Source of the DNA: Piezodorus guildinii
Taxonomy: Eukaryota > Arthropoda > Insecta > Hemiptera > Pentatomidae
Direction of reading: 5' to 3'
Length of the DNA stretch: 64,000 nucleotides
Assembly (NCBI GenBank): GCA_023052935.1
Contig: CM041292.1
Coordinates: 36,772,639-36,836,638, forward strand
Positions 55,875 through 64,000 of the stretch are shown piece by piece. Position numbers and translations under genes: made by a program. The notes beneath the pieces are model-generated. The model made no database searches and was not told where the DNA came from. It saw only the letters and a list, made by a program, of their open reading frames with translations. Each line of letters begins with the position of its first letter. Positions within the stretch are counted from its first letter, which is position 1.

Positions 55875-56673
55875 GTGTTATCAGTCAATACTGATCCAAC
55901 TATTGCCTCTCAAACTCTCCAATCCCACATCAGAGACCTTGAAGTGTGGTGTCAGAACTGGAGAATTAAAATAAATGCCAACAAATCCAACCAAATTACC
56001 TTTACCCTTCGTCGTGAACCTATGACATCCTGCCCTACTGCCTCCTTCAATAATACTCCTCTTGTCCCGGTTGAACAGATCCGATATCTAGGATTGCACC
56101 TTGACAAACGTCTCACTTGGAACCCTCATACAAGACTTAAACGACAAGAAACTGCTCGACGTTTTCGACTACCTCAACACTTACTAGACAAACGTTCTAA
56201 TCTTCCACTTAACTACAAAAGACTCATCTACATGACTATCATAAGGCCGATATGGACTTACGGAGTAGAGCTTTGGGGCTCTACTAAACTATCGAATTCT
56301 TCCCGTATCCAATCCAAAATCCTTCGTAAAATCCTCAATGCTCCTTACTTTGTCACGAATACACTAATCCATAAAGATCTTAATGTTCCGTTTCTTGCTG
56401 ATTTGGCCCGATCTAGATACCATTCCTTTCATGGCAAACTCCATTCCCACCCTAATCCTCTAGTTTCAATCCTTTCTTCCTCTTCAATTCCTGACAATCC
56501 TCCGAGGCGTCTGAAAAGGAGATGGCCCCGAGACCTTCTAGTTTAGAACATTTTTAGAGTGCTTCCATTGGGAAGCTTCTTCTACATGTGTTTCATGCCT
56601 TTATATATTTCATCTAATTCACTTGTTGTATTCCTGTATACAGTTGTAAATTCCAATAAATAAAAAAAAAAAA
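55875..56673 (+). mobile_element. Jockey family B, 5'-truncated copy
   Basis: ORF2 remnant 55875-56546, starting just after the catalytic ADD motif (VLSVNTDPTIASQTLQSHIR) and open to the closing PRRLKRRWPRDLLV, followed by the UTR and poly-A. Flanked by AAGTTTATCAATT at 55862-55874 and 56674-56686. The apparent frame start at 55740 belongs to flanking DNA. Two small in-frame differences from the 2.2 kb copy are seen (for example loss of three residues in IQSKIL). Confidence 0.93.
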
Positions 56674-56705
56674 AAGTTTATCAATTACTATTCACTTTCT
56701 TGGAT

Positions 56706-56992
56706 TTTTTTATTATTCATTTAACGTCACTCTTATGTTACTGTGATTAATCGTACGATGCTACAGTGGGAGTGCTTAATTTTATCTATCCAGGTTTAAT
56801 TAGGATTAGGATCTTTAACAATTACGTGGAATAGTACAAGATCGAGACATCCATTTTACTTCCCCTCCAAATGACGGTATAACTTAAGACGTTTTACTCC
56901 CCTTAAAAATCCTATTGAGCCTGCTGGGTTTGAACCCACGACCTTGGAAATAGAAGGCTGTTATGCTAGCCATTACGCTACAGATAACATGA
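56706..56992 (-). mobile_element. SINE family 1 copy
   Basis: Reverse-strand copy: ACAGTGGGAGTGCTTAATTT, GGTTTAATTAGGATTAGGAT, GGGTTTGAACCC (B box reversed, near 56930) and a tRNA-like head ending near 56990. The body has moderate substitutions. Confidence 0.88.
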
Positions 56993-57689
56993 GAATAAAT
57001 AAGTATAATGCTACAACCGGTCTGAGTCCGGGATACGTTCTTATTATCGCAGTTCCTCAAACAATAACCTTAGCGCTACGCCGACTATGGAGTAAACATA
57101 CACTTAATATTTCAGTTTAAATATAATTTTGCCCCGATAAACGTCATACATAGACAATAATAAATATTTACTTATTCAGTTTGTTGACATCTGTTCTACA
57201 AATATATTTTATTGTTTGTAATTTTAGGTGATTTTGGAATGTCCGCCTTGTTCTATAAATTCAAGTATAATACCATTTTTAAGATTATTTTTGTTAGTGG
57301 CCTGATTGCTGTTAAAAATCTCTAAAGCATTGTTATTGTCTAGTCATCAATTCTTTCAGTTCAATTTTTCTATGCCGGAACTACTTTACCTAGCACGCTT
57401 TCCAGCGCCCGAATATTTCTGTAACCGTCGAAAGAACTATTTCTCAGAGAGTTTAGCTGTCTGGTAGAAATCGGGGACCTATGTTTGACAGTTGCATTAT
57501 CTTGCTTCCAAATAAACATTTTGAAACAAACATATAAATCCATTTCGGGCAATAACAACATTAGGTGCTATGCGTACGTCACACAGTATTGAATTACCGC
57601 TTTATAATAATATTGTTATTATTCTAATACATTTAAAAATAGATAAACCTCACGAAGGTCCTCACCTCTACCTACAATTACTTTAAATT
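56993..57689. other. Spacer, nothing recognised
   Basis: The frame at 57370-57561 (reverse) shows no motif. Confidence 0.5.
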
Positions 57690-58320
57690 ACCTACATATG
57701 AAATAAATAATAAGTGAAAGTAGTCCGATCGTAAAAATTTTAGCGTTAGAATTTTCCCCGGATATCCACGTTTTAGGGTTCCCCGAAACCAAATGACCAA
57801 GTCACGATCAGTCAAGCACATAAAAGACAAGTTTAATAAAACTGCAATTGTATATTTTAGGAGCGTATATGCCGAGATATTATCTCACATTTTTAAAAAA
57901 AATCAGCAAACCAGGAGAGCCACTTTATGCAATGCATTTTTCACTCTTTTACGTTTTTCTGAAAAATGGTTTAAACGATGTTAATTAAACTCGCTATATT
58001 GATGTAAGATTTATTAGGCTTTAATGTCATGTATATTTTAAGCTAATCGAAATAGTCAAACTGGACTTAAATGCTGATATTTAAAACAACCACTGATATT
58101 TTAACCACATCATCTTGTCAGCATTGATAAAAAAGGGTAAATATAAAACGGGGTAACTTGGTCGAGTATTATAACCAACTAAAGGAGAAAATAACAAAAA
58201 TATTGGTTTTTATACAAACGAATAGTAATGTAGATAATACACCGTTAGAAAGCTGATGATTTTAGTAAAAATGTCATTTTGTATTCGAAAAGTTGTATAC
58301 GAGAAAAAATAAATAAACAT
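57690..58320 (+). repeat. Repeat X, copy 9 (3' truncated)
   Basis: The head (AGTAGTCCGATCGTAAAAAT, CCAAATGACCAAGTCACGAT), the ATGCCGAGATATTATCTCAC block near 57870 and the AACTAAAGGAGAAAATAAC block near 58180 are in order. The terminus is missing where a family 3 SINE begins. Confidence 0.8.
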
Positions 58321-58334
58321 GTTTTCTTGGCCAG

Positions 58335-58512
58335 ACCAGTGTGAAGAGTTAACTCTGAGTCGCCATGTTCTTCCCAAAATCTAGGTACCTACTTTAATGA
58401 GGCTATTTATGATCCTCTTGTCTTCTTCCTATAAAAGAATAAATACTATTCTGCTACAGTCAGGATTCGAACCAATAATCTAGTGCTCAGCTCTATACGC
58501 TAGACATCAGCA
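58335..58512 (-). mobile_element. SINE family 3, diverged copy
   Basis: CTACAGTCAGGATTCGAACC near 58459 (B box reversed) and GCTCAGCTCTATACGCTAGA match the head of 29905-30218 with many changes. The GC-rich body is largely lost. Confidence 0.65.
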
Positions 58513-59214
58513 TCTATTTTTTTTCTAAATAATTGATTTTTATATTTTCATTATTTCTTTGTAATCATCTAATTTTAAATAAAGAGGGGCCATTGGCGTA
58601 AAGATTCTTACAAAATTAGTCTTTTAGAGCACTTATCGGTTACTTGAGAATTTCTCGTAAATTATATTTCAATATAGGCTTCTTCAGGTAATCCATGGTT
58701 TATATAGGATATGAATTACAAAAAAATCTAGCCAAAGAAGTAGCAAAATCCATATTTGATATAGATGGTACCCACACGCAATTACTTGTTGTTTTGGTGT
58801 CATGAAAGCTACTCATTTAAATTTTCCCATCAGAATGTTCTCGCATCGAAACGATCATTACATCCATGCAAAATCAGTTTTCGCCAAAAAAGTTGTGCAA
58901 GGCCAAACGTGACCTATCCCAAAGTCCCAACCCAGCCCATACCCAAGTGAGGGGTGATATCATCAAGGAATGCCTCTTCTCTAATCTATATCTCTTTGGG
59001 CTATGGTGATTTGTTATGGCGATCGGGTTCAGATCACAAAAAAGAACAAGGGCTTAATAAAAAGAGGTTTAGGTTTTTGTAGGAGGCCATTGTTGATTAC
59101 AGTGGAACGTATTTCTTGTAAGCTGTCCCTGATCGTAGGATCGCTTGTGAACTGCTTTATATCTCATATATACGATATAAATAGAATGAAATCGAATTTT
59201 TTTTTTTTTATTCT
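58513..59214. other. Spacer, nothing recognised
   Basis: Frames at 58765-58950 and 59003-59227 have no recognised motif. Confidence 0.5.
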
Positions 59215-60062
59215 CTATATAAAATAATAATAATAAGTCTTTATTGATGTACATATAAACATTTATAATACATTATTATTTACAACCTTTATTATTTTTT
59301 TTCTTCTTTCTTTATATACATATATGTACATAGACCTTCCTTTTCAGGAGTTTAAAGACTTTAACGGTAACGGAGTTGAAGAGTTCGCTCATCTTCATCT
59401 TCCAAAATTCTCTGCCCTTGGCTTGACGTGACCATAGCACTCCTTCTGCCTTTTTAATTTCGTCGATCCACCTTCTACTTTGCCTGCCTCGGTTCCTTTT
59501 CCTATCCAATGGGGTCCACTCAGTCAACATTTTAGCCCAGTTTTTATCATTTTTCCTCATTAGATGACCAACCCATTTCATCTTTTTCACGAATCTGATT
59601 GCATCAGTGACACCACTAGCTTTTCTTGTTTTTTGACTGTTTAGCTTTTGGCTTTTCCTTATGCCTAACATGCTCCTCTCCATTGCTCGTTGGCATGTTA
59701 TTATTTTTCTCTCATGAAGCTTGTTGAGGGACCATGTTTGACATCCATAAGATAGGACAGGTTTTAGAGGTTGGCTGACATTGTTGTTCTTCATTACCAT
59801 CCTTAAACTCCAATATTTCCGCCAAGCAATAGCTGTCCCAGTTTGGATTTCAGTAGACTGTCAATCTTTAAAATATATCACTTGTAAAATCTATTTTTAC
59901 TTCTGCGTCACTGGAGCTGGTGATTATTTTAGTTTTTGCCAAGTTCAAAGACAGTCCATGTTGTGCACTTCTTACTTAAGTTGTTTCAGCATTGTCACTG
60001 TCTCATCTTCTTTTCCGGAAATCAGTAGCACATCATCAGCATGATTCTCTATATATAGATCT
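59215..60062 (-). pseudogene. Non-LTR element RT end and C-terminal domain (RTE-like), degenerate
   Basis: On the reverse strand near 60046-60023 ENHADDVLLISGKEDE carries the catalytic ADD of the RT. After stops, the frame 59800-59312 reads SYGCQTWSLNKLHERKI, CQRAMERSMLGI, FVKKMKWVGHLMRKNDKNW and RNRGRQSRRWIDEIKKAEG. This is the familiar LINE ORF2 tail with the GRP.RW.DDI-type motif. The 3' UTR lies at 59215-59311. Decayed; the clade is assigned by pattern only. Confidence 0.85.
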
Positions 60063-60065
60063 TGG

Positions 60066-60575
60066 TAAATATATTTTAAAATTATTCTCACATTATAATC
60101 GTCACATTTTCGTCACTCTGATACTCTTCCTACCTTTAACTCCCATCTATTCAATCACTTCCTTTCTATCCAATTCCCAAAGAGCCCTAAATAGATTCGA
60201 AAACTTCAATAAAAAACAGTGAAAAACAATGAAACGATAATTTAAATATGATATTTTATTTGTGTTGCATTTGAACATTTACTATATTATTTAATCAACA
60301 TTCCACCAATATTGTAAAGTTCTTTTTAATAAAAAATTGTATTTTAGATTTGTATATATGGACATATTTTTTTTTGTTTTATTTTTGTCTAGTTTTGTTA
60401 TTATTTATAAGAAGCTACCTTTTAAGTTATTATAATAGCTCATTTTTGTTTTTATATTCTATTATTTTTTCGTTTGTTTTATTGTACTTTAAGACACTAA
60501 AGGTAACTTTTGTAATATTATTCTAAAGGAACTCGTCCTAGAATAAAATAAAGAATTATTATTATTATTATTATG
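60066..60575. other. AT-rich stretch ending in (ATT)n, probable 3' UTR of a LINE
   Basis: No coding motif. It ends with AGAATAAAATAAAGAATTAT and (TTA)n at about 60554-60574, the look of a trinucleotide-tailed LINE end. Confidence 0.4.
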
Positions 60576-61097
60576 GCCACAAATAGGTTCAGGTATTCAG
60601 GAGAAATTATTTGTAGTAATGGGTCCGAGGGAAAGGGTATGGAGGAGAGTCTGGTCAAGATGGAAAGACTCAGCTTTGCCACCAGTAGCCTATAATGTAA
60701 AAAGTATCTTTCAATAAGAGCGAAAATAAGGCACTATGAATCTGTTGTTAAACCGGTTATGTATGGAATGGAGACCGCTTCTCTTCTTAGCTTAAGTAAA
60801 CTTTTGGGAATGGAGAGGAAGATCTATGAGCCAGTAAAGTTACCAGAGGGATATAGGCTGAGACCTACCAGAGAACTGTACAAAGAAATGGATGACCTGG
60901 AAAAGGACATTAGGTTAAGGAGGCATATGATAAGGATGAGCCTGAGGAGAATAAATAAGGAAATCTATGGGAAAATGTGGGGATATAAAGAGTTCAAGGG
61001 GTACATTCAGCAAATAAGGAAAGAGACAGTGAGGTTGGAATCTCAAATCAGGATTATGTCTATAGAGATGAATATAGGGGAAAATTGGGGAAGATGA
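60576..61097 (+). pseudogene. Non-LTR element C-terminal fragment (second type)
   Basis: Forward: FRYSGEIICSNG (the FKYLGE.I block), a stop, then RAKIRHYESVVKPVMYGMET, GMERKIYEPVKLPEGYRLRP and TRELYKEMDDLEKDIRLRRH. It has the KILGPV...YRLR.N.ELY order known from LINE ORF2 tails in many insects. It differs from the 59.2-60.1 kb element. The region 61000-61097 is charged and of unclear origin. Confidence 0.8.
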
Positions 61098-61110
61098 AGG
61101 TCCTAGTGGG

Positions 61111-61265
61111 TGCCAAAGAGGTGAGAAAGGAGAGAGTATAGAGTGAGGAAGAAAGAATAGTGCAGTCTGAAAGAATGAAAAAGAGAGGAAGAGAGGGGAA
61201 TGTGTTAGCAGAAAGTAAGTAAGTTGGGAGGAAATAATATTTGCGTGGTCATTAAGGCCGTTTAC

Positions 61266-61342
<77 letters not shown>

Positions 61343-61442
61343 ATAAAGCTAAGCACTGAAGTTCTTTTTTTTTATTAGTATGTTAACAGCTTTGTAGATG
61401 CCACAGAAGCTCACAGCAATTAAACCAATCTTATATAAAATA
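61111..61442. repeat. Purine-rich spacer and (AT)n microsatellite (61281-61338)
   Basis: A purine-rich stretch at 61080-61250, a poly-A at about 61267-61281, then alternating AT of about 58 bp. Confidence 0.8.
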
Positions 61443-61959
61443 CTAGCTGTTGCCCGCGACTTCGTCAGCGTCAATTTCTGTTATCATGATTGCTATTAAG
61501 AAGTTTTTAAAAGAATATATTATAAAGTATTTCTGCGTAAATAATATTTTTAGTTTTATTTTCTAGTGTTAGAAGAACATATTGATTTTCTTCGCAACCC
61601 GATCTTAACAATGCGACATATAGTTGGGCGTGTGAAAAGCAGTCTTGACGTAAATTGATTCCTACGTGTTTAAATGTTTGCCTCTGTGATTTATTAACTG
61701 TTATGGCAAAATATAACTTATCGGGAAATTGAATTATTTTAAAATTAAAAGGTAAATCATTTGGAATCATTAGGATGCGAGGTTAATTTTTTCCGTTTTT
61801 TTCAACATTTTCCACTGTTTCTTCACTCCTATTGGTCGCAGTGTGATGTTAGCCTTTCTCAATAAATGGACTATCTAACGCAAAAAAATTTGTCAGACCA
61901 GTAGTTTCTGAGATTAGCGCGTTCAAACAAACTCTTCAGCTTTATAATATTAGTATAGA
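61443..61959 (-). mobile_element. Helitron, short deletion derivative (517 bp)
   Basis: On the reverse strand it begins TCTATACTAATATTATAAAG (5' TC end, 61959) and ends CGCGGGCAACAGCTAG (3' CTAG, 61443), between a host A (61960) and host T (61442), the A-T target rule of Helitrons. Both termini match the ends commonly seen on arthropod Helitrons. It keeps a fragment of the helicase gene, so it derives from an autonomous copy by internal deletion. Confidence 0.88.
61507..61770 (-). pseudogene. Helitron Rep/helicase C-terminus (PIF1-like)
   Basis: 87 codons: PFNFKIIQFPDKLYFAITVN then KSQRQTFKHVGINLRQDCF and SHAQLYVALLRSGCEENQYV. This covers the last helicase motifs (V and VI: NKSQGQT and Y.A.SR) of the PIF1-like domain, with substitutions G to R and S to L at conserved sites. 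The HUH nuclease and upstream helicase are absent. Confidence 0.88.
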
Positions 61960-62774
61960 TAAGCCAAAAGACACGTTTTCCACATTTTAAGAAACCGAAT
62001 AATTATTATCATATAGCAATGGCTACGTTAAGTCCAACAAAAGCAGCACCAGCGCCTAATTCTTACTTCTTCAGTAAGTTCAGCATATTGCTCGAGTTAT
62101 AACTTAAATGTGTCTGGCTAAGAAAATACTAGATCTTTTTTTCTTTTTTTGCTAATTTGTCTTAGTTGATAGTAGTATTAACATAAAAGACGACTCTGTC
62201 TAGAACTTAACTTTAGAATAGTCATTGTTTTTGGATTTGGAAGCAGCATTTTCGTCAGTCCAAACTGAATACTATGTTGAGCCAAATTATGAAGTGAGAA
62301 TTAAAACGACGAGGAAACGAAACAGCTGTGTCCTGGCGGCTTGATAATTACATAGATACGACCATCCAGTCGTATAATATTTCGATTGATAAATACTTAC
62401 GATAAGCAGTAGTTATTAACGCCGGTGGAGTGCCGTAAAGATGGAAGATGGGGCCAGTTGATTGTGGTAGGACTATAATATCAAAGTAGCAGACGGGCTA
62501 CCATTAGCAGTCATAGATTGATTTCTTCACTATGTAATCAGGCTCATCAAACTATAAGAAAATGGTATTGTAATTTTAACAGTTTTAGATCCCGTCAGCT
62601 AACTGGCAGTTACTGAAGCATTTCAGTGCAACTATAAATTTAAAATTATATCATCGGCATAGCCATTAGAAAAACCTTTTGTGAATACCTTATAACTTAA
62701 CATGTCTTATAATTGCTTTGGAACTTAATCAGCTCATAGATTCATTTGCTCAAAGTTTTTAAGTTTAAATTATT
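61960..62774. other. Spacer, nothing recognised
   Basis: No motif-bearing frame. The edge of the next Jockey copy is at about 62775. Confidence 0.5.
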
Positions 62775-64000
62775 GTTTAAAAACTCCTTTGAAACGTATA
62801 TACCCCATTCTTGATTCCCATCACATCATTCCAGACCATCAGTTCGGATTCCGAACCAGTCACTCCACTATCCAGCAACGTCATCGTGTGGTGGACGTTG
62901 TCTCTTCTGCATTAGAGCGCGGATTGTACTGCACTGGAGCCTTCCTCGACGTAGAACAGGCCTTTGATCGGTCTGGCACCCGATATTGCCTTACAAACTC
63001 CGAACATTCCTCCCTCCTACATATTTTCTTATTATCCAGTCATACCTCAGTAATAGATCCTTTATAATAAATCACAATGGTTCCTACTCCTCCTCCTTTT
63101 CTCAGTCTGCTGGTGTTCTAAGGGCAGCATCCTGGGACCCATTCTTTATACAGTCTATACAGCTGATGTCCCAACCCATCCTGACACTTTTCTTTCTACC
63201 TATGCCGATGACACTTGTGTGTTATCACTCAATAACGCTCCAACTGCTGCTTCTCAAACTCTTCAATCCCACATCAGAGACCTTGAGACCATGGTGTCAG
63301 AATTGGCGAATTAAAATAAATTCCAACAAATCCCACCAAATAACCTTTACCCTTCTTCGTAAACCTATGACATCCTGCCCTACAGTTTCCTTTAATAATA
63401 TTCCGCTTGTTCCGGTTGAACAGATCCGCTACCTGGGACTTCTACTTGACAAACAGCTAACATGGAATCCCCACACTAGACTGAAACGACAAGAAACTGC
63501 TCGCCGCTTTCGGTTACTTCAACACTTACTTGACAAACGGTCAAAGCTTCCTCTTAACTACAAAAGACTCATCTACATGACCATCATAAGACCTATCTAG
63601 GCTTACGGAGCAGAGCTATGGGGGTCTACTGAACCATCGAATACCTCTCGTATCCAATCCTTACAATCCAAAATCCCTCGTAAAATCCTCAATGCTCCAT
63701 ATTTTGTCACTAATAAACTTATCCATAAAGACCTTAATGTTCCATATGTTACTGATTTAGCCTGTATCATTCATTCCATGAAAAACTCCATTCCCACTCT
63801 AATCCACTGGTTTCCATTCTGTCTTCTTCATCAATTCCTGATAACCCTCCGAGGCGTCTGAAAAGAAGATGGCCCCGAGATCTTCTAGTTTAGGATATAT
63901 TTAGAGTGCTGCAATGGGTGGTGTCTTACATGTATTTCATGTCAATTTACCATATGTCCATCACATTTACTTGATGTATTTTGTATACAGTTGTAAATAT
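62775..64000 (+). pseudogene. Jockey family B, 5'-truncated copy, runs off the window
   Basis: Starts at the equivalent of LLKRIYPILDSH (62785) and continues through HQFGFRTSHSTIQQ and GAFLDVEQAFDR. Frame breaks follow near 62970 (loss in the VWHP codons), 63118 (GVPQG damaged to GV.RAAS) and 63290. The ADDTC motif (63205-63220) and C-terminal tail (RRLKRRWPRDLLV near 63850) are recognisable, and a TAG occurs near 63598. The UTR reaches the window edge, so poly-A and TSD are not seen. Confidence 0.9.

Noticed and set aside
1..64000. CRISPR arrays, bacterial operons, riboswitches
   Set aside because: The repeats are dispersed eukaryotic transposons and microsatellites; no regularly spaced short repeats or operon structure are seen.

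Overview
The window is repeat-dominated, AT-rich animal DNA, almost certainly from an arthropod and probably an insect. The reasons are several Jockey-clade non-LTR retrotransposons, an I-group element with RNase H, a mariner, a Helitron, a Penelope-like element (PLE), tRNA-derived SINEs, and many A/T microsatellites and poly-A tails. No host gene is recognised. Three short stretches (about 10.1-10.5, 14.4 and 51.1-51.4 kb) look exon-like but could not be identified.

Layout. 0-4 kb: a fold-back copy of an unclassified repeat (called X here), then a 5'-truncated Jockey copy (family B) with a 10-bp target-site duplication (TSD). 4-16 kb: SINE, deleted mariner, small Jockey 3'-end insertions, two elements (Y1, Y2) with long terminal inverted repeats and subterminal repeat arrays, an endonuclease relic, a decayed Jockey. 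16.4-21.1 kb: a full-length, nearly intact Jockey (family A, 11-bp TSD) inserted in an X copy. 23.5-24.8 kb: a PLE 3' end between 297-bp inverted repeats. 25.8-33 kb: six X segments, SINEs, a third Jockey family. 35-38.9 kb: Jockey B fragments, a MITE in one of them, a SINE and another non-LTR 3' end. 39.2-47.9 kb: a three-layer nest in which an I-group element (14-bp TSD) sits in a Jockey B copy (14-bp TSD), itself in an older repeat (Z) that recurs at 49.2-50.1 kb. 48-58.5 kb: SINEs, X copies, Jockey B fragments, a truncated RTE-like element, a direct/inverted repeat cluster. 59-64 kb: two different non-LTR C-terminal relics, a 517-bp Helitron and a Jockey B copy running off the end.

How the parts relate. 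The autonomous elements supply enzymes in trans: the Jockey A ORF2 is open from end to end, and its 3'-UTR hairpin recurs in a truncated copy. The RTE-like element ends in a tail resembling that of one SINE family, a plausible parasite/host pair. The nested TSDs give a relative order: Z before Jockey B before the I element; X before Jockey A; a Jockey B fragment before the RTE insertion; Y2 before a Jockey A fragment.

The best candidates for something undescribed are X (nine loci, no coding capacity, conserved ends, recurrent inverted-half copies), the Y elements, and the second, degenerate endonuclease start in the I-group element. All family assignments come from motifs read by eye; no database search was run.
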